DNA of 26,593 nt from Collinsella sp. (GCA_031292915.1 JAUMSH010000083.1:1-26593), one strand, 5' to 3'; shown: positions 5,481-16,227, counted from the stretch's first letter. Numbers and translations are program-made. The notes: generated from the letters alone by a model not told the origin.

Positions 5481-8400
5481 ATGCAGGCAGATTCCGCTCA
5501 GCAGCAGGGCCTTTATCGCCCCGAATTCGACCACGATGCATGCGGCATCGGCGCGCTTGCCGATATCAACGGTGAGCGCCATCACCAGATTCTGGACGAC
5601 GCGCTGTCCATTCTGGTCAACTTGGAGCACCGCGGCGGCACGGGACTCGAGAAGAACACCGGTGACGGCGCCGGCATCCTGTTTCAGGTTCCGCATCACT
5701 TTTTCCGTAAAGAGGCTCAAAAGTGCGGCCAGATTTTGCCGGCAGAGGGCGACTATGGCGTGGCCATGCTGTTCTTCCCGCAGGACGACAAGGGCGTAGA
5801 GGATGCCCGTCGCGTGTTTGAGGAGGGCTGCGCCGAGGCCGGCGTGCCGCTGCTCTTTTGGCGCGAGGTGCCGGTCGACCCGCACGACCTGGGCGAGACA
5901 GCCCGCGCCTGCATGCCCACCATCTTGCAGGCTTTCCTGGGCCGTCCGGACGACACGCCGGCGGGCGACGCCCTTGAGCGCCGTCTGTATGTGTGCCGCC
6001 GCACCATCGAAAAGAAGGCTGATGCGGAGTTTGCCCTGCGCGACAAGATCTTCTACGTGTGCTCCATGAGCTCGCGTACCATCGTGTACAAGGGCATGCT
6101 TGTGGCCACGCAGATGCGCCGCTTCTTCATCGATCTCAACGACGCCGCCGTCAAGACGTCCGTAGCGCTCGTCCACTCGCGCTACTCCACCAACACCACG
6201 CCCAGTTGGGAGCGTGCGCACCCCAACCGCTTTATCATCCACAACGGCGAGATCAACACCCTCAAGGGTAACGTCAACTGGATTCGTGCCCGCGAGCCCA
6301 ACCTGTACAGCCCCGTGCTGCAGCATGATCTTGAGCGCGTGATGCCCATCATCAACCGCGAGGGCTCCGACTCTGCAATTTTGGACAATGTGCTCGAATT
6401 TTTGGTCATGAACGGTCGCCCGCTCACGCGCGCCGCATCCATGCTGTTGCCCGAGCCGTGGGACCACAACGACAGCCTGAGCGAGGAACGCCGCGCCTAC
6501 GACGCCTACCAGTCCATGCTCATGGAGCCCTGGGACGGCCCGGCCGCCATCGCCTTTACCGACGGTCGCACGCTGGGTGCCGCCCTCGACCGCAACGGCC
6601 TGCGCCCCGCCCGCTACTACGTGACGCGCGACGGCCGCTTTATGCTGGCGAGCGAGGTGGGCACCATCGAGGTGAGCCCCGAGAACATCCTGACGAGCGG
6701 CTGTCTGGGACCGGGCCAGATGCTCGAGGTCGATTTTGCCCGCGGCCGCGTGATCTACAACGACGAGCTGCGCGCCCGTTACGCCAAGGAAAAGCCCTAT
6801 CGTGACTGGATTGCTGAGGAGACGCTGACCGTCGACGCGCTCGACAAGCCCGCCGCGCCCGCGCCCGCCGAGGATGCCGAGGTGCCCGCCGCCGTGCGCA
6901 TGGCCAAGCTCGGGTATCACTGGGATGACATTGACGAGGTCGTGCGTCCCATGGCCCAGCAGGGCAAGGCCCCGCTCGCCTCGATGGGCATCGATGCGCC
7001 GCTGGCCTGCCTGTCCAAGAAGACGCGTTCGTTCTTCGACTACTTCTATCAGCTGTTCGCCCAGGTCACGAACCCGCCGATCGATGCCCTGCGCGAGCAT
7101 ATGGTCACCTCGACCACGCTCTACCTGGGCAACCACGGCAACCTGCTCGAGGATTCCCGCACGGCCTGTCAGCTGGTGCGCTTGGAGCGCCCGTTGCTGA
7201 GCGAGGAGGAGTTCGACCGCATCTGCGCCATCGACCGCGTGGGCTTTAAGACCCGTCGCTTCCGTGCCGTCTACCGCCGCGACGCCGGCGAGGGCGCGCT
7301 GCAGGCTGCGCTTAAGCAGCTTGCCGAGGACGTTGAGGCTGCGGTCCGCGACGGCGTGAACATCGTGGTGTTGAGCGACCGTGCTGCGGCGGGCGAGGTC
7401 CCTGTGCCGTCACTGCTCGCTGTGGGCTGCGTGCACAACCACCTGATCCGCGCCGGCGTGCGTACTTTTGCCGACATCGTGGTGGAGTGCGGCGACGCCG
7501 TGTCCCCGCACGACTTTGCGGCGCTGGTGGGCTACTCCGCGAGCGGTATCTATCCGTACAACGCGCATGCGTGCATTCGCGACTTGGCGGCACGCGGCGA
7601 CCTGGACGTGACGGCCGAGCGGGGCATCGCCAACTACAACAAGGCTGCGACCGCCGGCATCGTCTCCATCATGTCCAAGATGGGCATCTCCACGGTGCAG
7701 AGCTACCACTCCGCGCAGATCTTCGAGGCCGTGGGCTTCACTCCGGAGTTCGTCAACGCGTACTTCGCCGGCACGGTGAGCCGTGTGGGCGGTATGGGTG
7801 TCGAGGACGTCGAGCGCGAGCAGAATGAGCGCTACGACGCCGCGCTCGCTATCCTTAAGAGCCCGGCTCCCGATCAGCTGCCCACGTTGGGCCTGACCAA
7901 GTGGCGCCCGCTCGGCGGCGAGGATCACCTCATCGATCCGCAGACTGTCTACTTGCTGCAGACCGCCTGCTGTGAGGACAGCTACGACACCTTTAAGGAG
8001 TACAGCGCCCGCCTGCACCGCACCGGCCGTGCTGTGCGCCTGCGTGACCTGCTGGACTTTAATGCCAGCGGTCGCACGCCGGTTTCGCTCGACGAGGTCG
8101 AGCCCGCGCTCAACATCGTCCGCCGCTTTAACACCGGCGCCATGTCGTACGGCTCCATCAGCAAGGAAGCACACGAGTGCATGGCCATCGCCATGAACCG
8201 CCTGCACGGCCGTTCCAACTCGGGCGAGGGCGGCGAGGACCCGCGTCGCGAGACCCCGCTGGCTAACGGTGACTCCAAGAACTCCGCCATCAAGCAGGTG
8301 GCAAGCGCGCGCTTTGGCGTGACGAGCCGCTACCTGTGCAGCGCCTTCGAGATTCAGATCAAGATGGCCCAGGGCGCCAAGCCCGGCGAGGGCGGTCACC

Positions 8401-10178
8401 TGCCCGGCAAGAAGGTCTACCCTTGGATTGCCGAGGTCCGTCAGTCCACACCCGGTATCGGCCTGATCTCGCCTCCGCCGCACCACGACATCTACTCCAT
8501 CGAGGACCTGGCGGAGCTTATCTTCGATCTTAAGAATGCCAACCCCGGCGCACGCGTGTCGGTCAAGCTGGTCAGCGAGGCCGGCGTCGGCACCATCGCC
8601 ACCGGTGTGGCCAAGGGTGCCGCCGACAAGATCTTGATCAGCGGCCACAACGGCGGCTCCGGTGCTGCGGCGCGCGATTCGATCTGGCACGCCGGTCTGC
8701 CGCTGGAGCTTGGCCTTGCCGAGGCTCAACAGACGTTGCTGCAAAACGGCCTGCGCTCGCGCGTGGTACTCGAGGCCGACGGCAAGCTCATGGACGGCAC
8801 CGACGTCGCCGTCGCCTGCCTGCTGGGTGCCGAGGAGTTTGGCTTTGCGACCATGCCGCTCATCTCCATGGGCTGCCTTATGCAGCGCGACTGCCAGCAG
8901 GATACCTGCCCGGCCGGCATCGCCACGCAAAACTGCCGCCTGCGTCGCGGCTTCCGCGGCAAGCCCGAGCACGTCGAACACTTTATGCTCTTTGTTGCCG
9001 AGCAGCTGCGCGAGGTCATGGCGAGCCTGGGCTTCCGCACCGTCGACGAGATGGTCGGCCATCCCGAGTGCTTGCGCCAGATTGAGGTCCCGGGCAACCG
9101 CAAGGCCAACCTGCTCGATCTGTCGCCCGTGCTGGCGAGCGCGACCTGCGAGTTCGGTGCCCACATCCCGGGTGCCGACGGTCGTCACTTCCTGCCGCAG
9201 ATGGCTGCGGACAGTGAGCTCGACAAGACGCTCGACTCCACGTTGTTTGTGCCCTATACGGCCGATGCCCGTGCGCACCTGCTTCCGATTCGCTTCCGCG
9301 CCGATATCGCCAACGTCAACCGCTGCGTGGGCACCATCTTGGGCAACGCGGTGACCAAGGCGCATCCCGAGGGCCTGCCCGCCGGCTCCATCACCATCGA
9401 TTGCGATGGTTCGGCTGGTCAGAGCTTTGGCGCCTTCCTGCCGCGCGGCATTACGCTCAACGTGTGCGGCGACGCCAACGACTACTTTGGCAAGGGCCTT
9501 TCGGGCGGCGAGGTGTCGGTGCGCCCCAACCCGCATGCGACCTACAAGTTCGACGAGAACATCATCGTGGGCAATGTTGCGTTCTTTGGCGCCACGAGCG
9601 GTCGCGGTTTCATTAACGGCTTGGCCGGCCAGCGCTTTGGCGTACGCAACTCCGGTGCCACCGTGGTGGTCGAGGGCTGCGGCAACCATGGCTGCGAGTA
9701 CATGACGGGAGGTCTGGCGCTCATCCTGGGCGAGGTCGGGCAGAACTTCGCCGCCGGCATGACGGGCGGCGTGGCTTACGTCTTTGACCAGTACGGCACG
9801 CTCGATGCCCGTGTGAACCACGAGAGCGTTGAGCTTAAAGCCCCGACGGCCGGTGAGCTTGCGCAGATTCGTGCGCTCATCCAGGAGCACGTGGACGCGA
9901 CGCAGAGCCCGCGCGGTATTAAGCTGCTCTACAGCTTTGAGACGATGAGCAAGCACTTTGTGAAGGTCATTCCAACCGAGTACGAGCGCGTGCTGGCGAT
10001 TGTCGCCGCCGCCGAGGCCGTGGGCAAGACGCATGCGCAGGCCGAGGAGCTGGCGTTTGACATTGTGACCGGCCGCGCGAGTGCCGCGGATGTCGCTCGC
10101 TTTGATGTGGCGGGTGGTGTCGCTGGCGCTGCGCCCGCCACCGCCAGCTCTGTTGCTTCGACCAAGAAGGAGGCGTAA
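5481..10178 (+). CDS. gltB: Glutamate synthase, large (alpha) subunit
   Basis: This 1565-residue protein converts glutamine and 2-oxoglutarate to two glutamates with electrons from the small subunit, the assimilation half of the GS-GOGAT cycle. The class II glutaminase domain begins at Cys21 (ACGIGALAD), so a 20-residue propeptide must be removed to expose the catalytic cysteine. A central domain follows, then the FMN domain (about 850-1215, with NTGAMSYGSIS and KPGEGGHLPG). The 3Fe-4S cysteines are Cys1132, Cys1138 and Cys1143 in CLMQRDCQQDTC. The C-terminal GXGXG beta-helix (about 1290-1480) includes GDANDYFGKGLSGG. GGGGAGG lies 6 bp before the ATG. The Ala-rich C-terminal 25 residues are not part of the core. 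Confidence 0.98.
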   Translation: MQADSAQQQGLYRPEFDHDACGIGALADINGERHHQILDDALSILVNLEHRGGTGLEKNTGDGAGILFQVPHHFFRKEAQKCGQILPAEGDYGVAMLFFPQDDKGVEDARRVFEEGCAEAGVPLLFWREVPVDPHDLGETARACMPTILQAFLGRPDDTPAGDALERRLYVCRRTIEKKADAEFALRDKIFYVCSMSSRTIVYKGMLVATQMRRFFIDLNDAAVKTSVALVHSRYSTNTTPSWERAHPNRFIIHNGEINTLKGNVNWIRAREPNLYSPVLQHDLERVMPIINREGSDSAILDNVLEFLVMNGRPLTRAASMLLPEPWDHNDSLSEERRAYDAYQSMLMEPWDGPAAIAFTDGRTLGAALDRNGLRPARYYVTRDGRFMLASEVGTIEVSPENILTSGCLGPGQMLEVDFARGRVIYNDELRARYAKEKPYRDWIAEETLTVDALDKPAAPAPAEDAEVPAAVRMAKLGYHWDDIDEVVRPMAQQGKAPLASMGIDAPLACLSKKTRSFFDYFYQLFAQVTNPPIDALREHMVTSTTLYLGNHGNLLEDSRTACQLVRLERPLLSEEEFDRICAIDRVGFKTRRFRAVYRRDAGEGALQAALKQLAEDVEAAVRDGVNIVVLSDRAAAGEVPVPSLLAVGCVHNHLIRAGVRTFADIVVECGDAVSPHDFAALVGYSASGIYPYNAHACIRDLAARGDLDVTAERGIANYNKAATAGIVSIMSKMGISTVQSYHSAQIFEAVGFTPEFVNAYFAGTVSRVGGMGVEDVEREQNERYDAALAILKSPAPDQLPTLGLTKWRPLGGEDHLIDPQTVYLLQTACCEDSYDTFKEYSARLHRTGRAVRLRDLLDFNASGRTPVSLDEVEPALNIVRRFNTGAMSYGSISKEAHECMAIAMNRLHGRSNSGEGGEDPRRETPLANGDSKNSAIKQVASARFGVTSRYLCSAFEIQIKMAQGAKPGEGGHLPGKKVYPWIAEVRQSTPGIGLISPPPHHDIYSIEDLAELIFDLKNANPGARVSVKLVSEAGVGTIATGVAKGAADKILISGHNGGSGAAARDSIWHAGLPLELGLAEAQQTLLQNGLRSRVVLEADGKLMDGTDVAVACLLGAEEFGFATMPLISMGCLMQRDCQQDTCPAGIATQNCRLRRGFRGKPEHVEHFMLFVAEQLREVMASLGFRTVDEMVGHPECLRQIEVPGNRKANLLDLSPVLASATCEFGAHIPGADGRHFLPQMAADSELDKTLDSTLFVPYTADARAHLLPIRFRADIANVNRCVGTILGNAVTKAHPEGLPAGSITIDCDGSAGQSFGAFLPRGITLNVCGDANDYFGKGLSGGEVSVRPNPHATYKFDENIIVGNVAFFGATSGRGFINGLAGQRFGVRNSGATVVVEGCGNHGCEYMTGGLALILGEVGQNFAAGMTGGVAYVFDQYGTLDARVNHESVELKAPTAGELAQIRALIQEHVDATQSPRGIKLLYSFETMSKHFVKVIPTEYERVLAIVAAAEAVGKTHAQAEELAFDIVTGRASAADVARFDVAGGVAGAAPATASSVASTKKEA

Positions 10179-10183
10179 GTGCC

Positions 10184-11665
<1,482 letters not shown>

Positions 11666-11682
11666 AGTAGTCATTTAAGAAC

Positions 11683-11724
11683 GTCCCCAATGACTAGTCA
11701 TTTTTTTGTCTAGTCGTTGGGGAC
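11683..11724 (+). terminator. Hairpin after gltD, probable terminator or TCCCC-type repeat
   Basis: GTCCCCAATGACTAG (11683-11697) pairs with CTAGTCGTTGGGGAC (11710-11724), 15 bp with one G-T wobble. The T-run (seven T) lies in the loop and only ACTCTTT follows the stem, so a repeat element may serve as the end of the gltBD message. TGTCCCC words recur in the hairpin at 16283-16329. Confidence 0.5.
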
Positions 11725-12019
11725 ACTCTTTGCGAGCGATTTGCTCGTTTGTCGACGTACGGGTGTTCATTTGTCGACTTCTTGGGCTGTGGTCACCTGT
11801 TGTTTCTGTGGTGGCTGTGGGCATCTGGCTCAAAAGGGCGGGTTGGCCGTCTATGTTTACCTGCGGTTTTGTTGCGGTGCGCATTTTCGGTCAAGCATCC
11901 CGTCAAGTGTTTGGTCAGCAGTTGGTTTGCAGCCGGAGGCCTATTTTGTCCGTGCTGACAGTGGCTGCCCACCCTCCTCGTAAGCTCAAATTGAGGTTCA
12001 TCAGTTTGAGGAGGATGCC
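11725..12019. other. Noncoding gap before the hypothetical gene
   Basis: Together with the hairpin this makes a 354-bp gap. The word TTTGTCGAC occurs twice (11749-11757, 11770-11778). Short open frames cross the gap, but none has a good start or a recognisable product. GAGGAGG at 12008-12014 is the ribosome-binding site of the next gene. I see no convincing promoter. Confidence 0.4.
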
Positions 12020-12724
12020 GTGACTGACCACGTTTTAGACCGAGCGCATCTGGCCGAAGCCGTCGGCAACGATATTGCCGACATGGCCCATTTTTGGATG
12101 CTGCGGAAGTTTCAGTTTTTGGAGCCGGCGCGCGAGCAGTTTGAGATCATTGTCGACCCGTGGCTCAGCTATCGCACCGAGCCTTCCCAAAACGAAATCA
12201 TGGCCTACAACATGGCGTTTACCGATTGGCTGCTCTTCGAGCGCCCCTATCGCCATGGCAAGACGCTGCTCGAGCTGTATGTTGATGAGCCGCCGGCATC
12301 GCTTTCGCCTGCCTCGCTCAAGCGGCTCGAGCAGGTGCGCGACACACAGTATTTCTCGCGCTTTGGCATTTTGGACAAGGATCCTGCGAACGGCATGGTT
12401 GCGCTGAAGGATACGCGCACCGACCGTCGCTTTGATGCCTACGACCCGCATATCGTGCAAAAGGAGCATTGGAGCGACGGCGCGATTGCGGTGCGCCTCG
12501 CCTGCGTCGACGATGTCTGGCTGACGGCGGGACAGCTCTATCTGTATGACATCGCGCGCCTGAGCGACACGGCGGTCGATGGGCCGGGTGCGGTGCATCC
12601 GGAGGACCTGCAGGACGGCTTCGACACCTCGTGCATCAGCTTCTTTTTGCGCCTGGTCCGCGACATCATGGGCGCCCAGGGGCGCTACGTAAAGTCCCTC
12701 AACATCTACGAGCAGGAGTGGTAG
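12020..12724 (+). CDS. Conserved hypothetical protein
   Basis: This 234-residue protein starts at GTG 12020, chosen because GAGGAGG lies 5 bp upstream. It is soluble, without signal peptide or membrane helix, and rich in aromatic and acidic residues. A segment, FTDWLLFERPYRHGKTLLELYV (residues about 69-90), followed by a region with DTQYFSRFGIL and VALKDTRTDRRFDAYDP, resembles proteins often found beside SEC-C-motif proteins in other bacteria, but no SEC-C cysteine cluster is present. I cannot name a function. The stop lies 37 bp before a dimer of the 59-bp palindromes. Confidence 0.8.
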   Translation: MTDHVLDRAHLAEAVGNDIADMAHFWMLRKFQFLEPAREQFEIIVDPWLSYRTEPSQNEIMAYNMAFTDWLLFERPYRHGKTLLELYVDEPPASLSPASLKRLEQVRDTQYFSRFGILDKDPANGMVALKDTRTDRRFDAYDPHIVQKEHWSDGAIAVRLACVDDVWLTAGQLYLYDIARLSDTAVDGPGAVHPEDLQDGFDTSCISFFLRLVRDIMGAQGRYVKSLNIYEQEW

Positions 12725-12761
12725 TAGGGGATGGGCTGGCGTCGCCCTGCTGCCCTGACTT

Positions 12762-12900
12762 TGTCTCAATCTGTAACGTTTGGCGGCTGTTTGGGCCCGT
12801 AACTGTTACAGATTGAGACGGAAGGTTGGCGGCTGTCGAAAGATCTCGATCTGTAACATCTAGCGGCCAAAAATCGGTCTTCCTGTTACAGATCAAGACA
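12762..12900. repeat. Dimer of the 59-bp palindrome (family A), upstream of nuclease-fold gene
   Basis: Copies lie at 12762-12820 and 12842-12900, starting 80 bp apart with a 21-bp spacer. The first reads TGTCTCAATCTGTAACG against TGTTACAGATTGAGACG, where the two end differences are both G-T wobbles. The second has three arm mismatches. The last base is 19 bp from the start codon of the next gene, so the repeat must lie in that gene's leader or contain its promoter. Confidence 0.95.
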
Positions 12901-12919
12901 TTTGTCAGTGGAGGCAACG

Positions 12920-13996
12920 GTGACGATGGTCCATTTGTCTGACGTGGTGGTGATGAAAGTTTCTAATACCGTTCTCAAACACAAACATGCGACTCGCAAC
13001 ACGTTGGCGCGGAATAGGATGCTCGCGCGGCTCACGGAGACGGCCAAGCAAGGTGCGCTGCTCGCAACGCATGACAATACCGAGCTCATGTGGCTGCGAC
13101 GCCATGTTGGAACCGACGATATCGCGGAGCCCGAGCCGTACCTGTTCTGTTTTCAGCATGATTGGGATGCATTGACGCCGGCGGAGCGAGCGCTGAGGAC
13201 TATCAGAGGGCTTGCGGAATTTCATCCCGATTGGGCGTTTTGGGGATATGACGCCGCACTGATATGGGGTCTGGAGGTGCCGAATGATCTGCTTGGGCCG
13301 CGTTTTCTTGTTAAGACGGGTTGTTCGGTGACGTTGAGCAGCGGGTGCAGGTTGTTGCGTCCACAGATGGCGGGCGCGCTCGAGCGTGTTGATGGCGTGC
13401 GGGTGACGTCGTTTTGGCGCACGGTGGAGGATTGCTTGCTGCGTGCGCCGTTCTCCTACGGGTTGGCGATTGCCGATTCTGCACTGCGGGCGAAAGGCGT
13501 ATCACGTGGGGATTTGTGTGAGCGCCTCCGCGCCGATTGCGAGGGCAGGCGAGGGTATCGCAGGGCACAGGTGATCGCGTCGTATGCGGACGGGCTGTCC
13601 GAAAACGGCGGCGAGTCTCGGTTCCGAGCGTTCTTTATTGCGTACGGCTTTCCGGTTCCGGAGCTGCAGGTGGAGTTTCGCGACCCGCTCGATCCGAGCC
13701 AGGTGTTTCGCGTCGACTATTTTTGGCGGCTCGAGGACGGGACGTGTGTCATCGGCGAGCTCGACGGAAAGGGGAAGTACACCTTGCAGAACGGTGAGGG
13801 CCGGGAGTCGGTCGACCCATTCGTGGCAGAGCGTCAGCGGGAATCTCATCTGACAATGCTCGGGCATAAGGTGCTTCGGTTTACGTTTAACGAACTCAAA
13901 GACCCGGGGAAGCTGGTCGAGAAAATGAGGTTGGCGGGTATTCCTCGGCAGGCTGAATTGGCTGAGGAGTGGAGACGCCAGTGGTATGGGCGCTGA
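12920..13996 (+). CDS. DUF559/VSR-like nuclease-fold protein flanked by palindromes
   Basis: The chosen start is GTG 12920, 5 bp after GGAGG; ATG 12926 and ATG 12953 are alternatives, so the length is 347 to 358 residues. The C-terminal third matches the DUF559 group (PF04480, VSR-like, PD-(D/E)XK fold) of actinobacteria: GESRFRAFF with Glu232, FRVDYFW with Asp266, and GELDGKGKY with Glu280, Asp282 and Lys284 as the presumed metal site, then LGHKVLRFTFNEL. The N-terminal part (residues 1-210) resembles the AbiEi-like region found in such proteins, often annotated as a type IV antitoxin domain. No partner toxin or methylase is adjacent. The gene stands alone between two dimers of the 59-bp palindrome. 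DNA cleavage is inferred from the fold, and its target is unknown. Confidence 0.75.
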   Translation: MTMVHLSDVVVMKVSNTVLKHKHATRNTLARNRMLARLTETAKQGALLATHDNTELMWLRRHVGTDDIAEPEPYLFCFQHDWDALTPAERALRTIRGLAEFHPDWAFWGYDAALIWGLEVPNDLLGPRFLVKTGCSVTLSSGCRLLRPQMAGALERVDGVRVTSFWRTVEDCLLRAPFSYGLAIADSALRAKGVSRGDLCERLRADCEGRRGYRRAQVIASYADGLSENGGESRFRAFFIAYGFPVPELQVEFRDPLDPSQVFRVDYFWRLEDGTCVIGELDGKGKYTLQNGEGRESVDPFVAERQRESHLTMLGHKVLRFTFNELKDPGKLVEKMRLAGIPRQAELAEEWRRQWYGR

Positions 13997-14003
13997 GAGG
14001 TTT

Positions 14004-14143
14004 TGTCTCAATCTGTAACGTTTAGAAGTTGTTTGAGTTCGTAATTGTTACAGATCGAGACAAACCGGTGAAACGTCGACCGAATGTCTCGATCTGTAAC
14101 ATCAAGGGGCCCAACAACCCTGTATCTGTTACAGATCGAGATA
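14004..14143. repeat. Dimer of the 59-bp palindrome (family A), downstream of nuclease-fold gene
   Basis: Copies lie at 14004-14062 and 14085-14143, starting 81 bp apart with a 22-bp spacer. The first begins 7 bp after the stop of the nuclease-fold gene. The spacer contains GTCGACCG, also present in the spacer at 23361-23382. The second copy has near-perfect arms with one G-T wobble. The hairpins may end transcription of the gene, though no T-run follows. Confidence 0.95.
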
Positions 14144-14291
14144 TTTCTCTGGTGTCGCTGGGGTGGGACTGCAGCGTATTCCGTCCCCCACATCCCCTCT
14201 TCCCTCCGTTAACCGATATGTCTGTGGCAATCGGGCTACACTGGATAATAATGGACAGATGTTCAAGTTTTCTGAGGGGAAGGAGCTCGAT

Positions 14292-15662
14292 ATGGCGTCT
14301 GCCGATCGTTCCACGTTGTTTATCAATGCGACCGTCCTGGATGGTTCGGAGCATATGGAGCCGCAACCCGATATGGCCGTGACTGTTGAGCGCGGTGTCA
14401 TCACGTGGATGGGGCCGAGTGCTGTGGCGCAGGCACCTGCAGGTGCCGAGGTCATCGACCTGGCAGGCGCGTATCTCATGCCCGGTCTCATCAATATGCA
14501 TGTGCATCTGTGCGGTTCGGGCAAGCCTGTCTCGGCCGGCGATGCGGGCGCGCTGATGAAGAAACTCGATAATCCCGTGGGGCGCGCCATCGTGCGCCAT
14601 ATTTTTAAGGGCAGCGCCCAACAACAACTGGCAAGCGGCGTGACCACGGTGCGCGGCGCGGGCGACCCACTGTTTGCCGACATCGCCGTTCGTAATGCCA
14701 TCGACGCCGGCAAGTATCAAGGTCCTCGCCTGGTGGCGCCGGGAACGGGCGTCACGGTGCCGGGCGGCCATGGTGCGGGCTTGTTCGCCCAGGTGGCCAA
14801 CAGTCCCGCCGAGGCAGCCGAACAGGTGCGCGACCTGTATGCGCGTGGTGCCGACGTCATTAAGCTGTTCGTGACGGGCGGCGTGTTCGACGCTACCGAG
14901 GTGGGCGAGCCGGGCGTGTTGCGTATGCCCGTGGAGGTTGCCGCGGCGGCGTGCAAGGCGGCGCACGAGGTTGGCCTTCCTGTCATGGCTCATGTCGAGA
15001 GCACCGAAGGTGTGAAGGCCGCGCTTCAGGCCGGAGTTGACACGATTGAGCACGGCGCTCCGTTGACGCCCGAGATCCTGGAACTGTACCGCGGCGCCGC
15101 GGGTACGCAGCTCGAGGGACGTGCGCCGAGTGTGACCTGCACTATCAGCCCGGCGCTGCCGTTTGTATTGCTCGACCCGGAAAAGACCCATTCGACCGAT
15201 ACGCAAAAGAAGAACGGCGACATCGTGTGCTCGGGCATCATCGAGAGTGCTCGTGCCGCACTGGAAGCTGGCGTTAAGGTGGGCCTTGGCACAGATTCGA
15301 GCTGCCCGTTCGTGACGCAGTACGACATGTGGCGTGAGGTGGCCTATTTTGCAAAGTACGTGGGTGTGAGTAACGCCTTCGCGCTGCATACGGCCACGCA
15401 GGTCAATGCCGAGCTGCTGGGGCTGGGCGGCGAGACCGGCACAATCGAGTGCGGCAAGGCCGCCGATATCCTGGTGACGCGCAAGAACCCGCTCGATGAC
15501 CTGTGCGCACTGCGTGAGCCGGCGTACGTGATGTGCCGTGGTGATCTGGTGCGCAAACTCAAGGTGAAGCGTATTCCCGAGGTGGACGCCGAGCTCGACA
15601 CGATTATGGCCATGCCGTCCGAGGCACTGGCCGAGGAGCTCGCCCGCGACGGCGTGGCATAG
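14292..15662 (+). CDS. Metal-dependent amidohydrolase (imidazolonepropionase/prolidase-like)
   Basis: The protein has 456 residues from ATG 14292, behind AAGGAG. It has the amidohydrolase TIM-barrel layout: a beta-sandwich start (FINATVLDGSE), the HxH pair His70/His72 in LINMHVHLCG, a candidate carboxylated Lys191 in DVIKLFVTGG, His234 in VMAHVEST, His254 in IEHGAP, and Asp335 in GLGTDSS. The C-terminal segment GTIECGKAADILVTRKNPLDD closes the sandwich. This pattern fits a two-metal enzyme of the group annotated as imidazolonepropionase-like or Xaa-Pro dipeptidase-like. The substrate is not evident: no hut or peptidase genes are near. Upstream is the palindrome dimer, and a hairpin follows the stop. 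Confidence 0.9.
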   Translation: MASADRSTLFINATVLDGSEHMEPQPDMAVTVERGVITWMGPSAVAQAPAGAEVIDLAGAYLMPGLINMHVHLCGSGKPVSAGDAGALMKKLDNPVGRAIVRHIFKGSAQQQLASGVTTVRGAGDPLFADIAVRNAIDAGKYQGPRLVAPGTGVTVPGGHGAGLFAQVANSPAEAAEQVRDLYARGADVIKLFVTGGVFDATEVGEPGVLRMPVEVAAAACKAAHEVGLPVMAHVESTEGVKAALQAGVDTIEHGAPLTPEILELYRGAAGTQLEGRAPSVTCTISPALPFVLLDPEKTHSTDTQKKNGDIVCSGIIESARAALEAGVKVGLGTDSSCPFVTQYDMWREVAYFAKYVGVSNAFALHTATQVNAELLGLGGETGTIECGKAADILVTRKNPLDDLCALREPAYVMCRGDLVRKLKVKRIPEVDAELDTIMAMPSEALAEELARDGVA

Positions 15663-15665
15663 GTG

Positions 15666-15733
15666 TGACAAAGGGGCAATCCCTTTGTCATAATCAAAAA
15701 AGCCGAGGTCTCAGTGCGAGGCCTCGGCTTTTA
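15666..15733. terminator. Two hairpins ending the amidohydrolase gene; second is bidirectional
   Basis: TGACAAAGGG (15666-15675) and CCCTTTGTCA (15681-15690) form a perfect 10-bp stem with a GCAAT loop. Then AAGCCGAGG (15700-15708) pairs with CCTCGGCTT (15722-15730), flanked by A-runs on the left and T-runs on the right. The latter can stop transcription from both sides, suiting the convergent gene at 15754. Confidence 0.8.
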
Positions 15734-15753
15734 TTTGTCCCATGGTATGGCGG

Positions 15754-16227
15754 CTAGGAGCGCGTCTCCATCTTGGCGTGGCACTTGGGGCAGGTGACGC
15801 GGATCTTGCCCTTGCCCTTGGGGACGGAGAGCATCTGGCCGCAGTTGGGGCACTTGAGATAGGCCGTGGTCTTGCGGCCCTTCCACATCTTCTTGGCTGT
15901 GCGCTTGGCACGCTCAAAGTCTTCCTTACTGGTGCCGGCTGCGCGTGAGGTGCTGGCCGCTGCAGCTCCGCCGCCCAAGCTAGCTACAAACTTGCCCAAG
16001 CCGGGTACGTTTGCAGTCGCGGCGACAAAGGCCTCGTTCTCCTTGCGACGTGCGTCGATATTTTTGGACAGGCCGCGCAGCACGCCAATCACGATTACGG
16101 CGATGGCAATCCAGCTGAGCCACTGGATGCGGGCTATCGATCCGATCATCGCGATGACGATGCCGGCAAAACCCATCACGATGGTGAGTTCATCGGCACC
16201 ATTGCGACCCTTCATAAAGTCATTCAT
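15754..16227 (-). CDS. Membrane protein with C-terminal zinc ribbon
   Basis: The protein has 157 residues from ATG 16227 (an upstream in-frame start at 16257 has a worse ribosome site). Two hydrophobic segments lie at about residues 14-32 and 35-52. A basic, Ala-rich linker follows, then a zinc-ribbon end with Cys126, Cys129, Cys146 and Cys149 in CPNCGQM and CPKCHAK. The charge pattern places the ribbon in the cytoplasm. Similar small proteins with a ribbon and a membrane hairpin are common in Coriobacteriia as hypothetical proteins. I can name no function. It faces the amidohydrolase gene across a shared terminator. Confidence 0.8.
   Translation of the reverse strand: MNDFMKGRNGADELTIVMGFAGIVIAMIGSIARIQWLSWIAIAVIVIGVLRGLSKNIDARRKENEAFVAATANVPGLGKFVASLGGGAAAASTSRAAGTSKEDFERAKRTAKKMWKGRKTTAYLKCPNCGQMLSVPKGKGKIRVTCPKCHAKMETRS

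Noticed and set aside
5442..7136. 564-residue minus-strand open frame
   Set aside because: It is antisense to gltB, rich in His/Arg/Val/Gly as expected from the complement of GC-rich codons, and has no known motif.
12920..13996. Restriction-modification or VSR repair system
   Set aside because: No methyltransferase is adjacent and the protein has the DUF559 layout with a different N-terminal region, so a classic RM or Vsr role is not supported.
14022..15671. 549-residue minus-strand frame over the amidohydrolase
   Set aside because: The plus-strand enzyme has a full set of metal ligands; the antisense frame has none and runs into the repeats.
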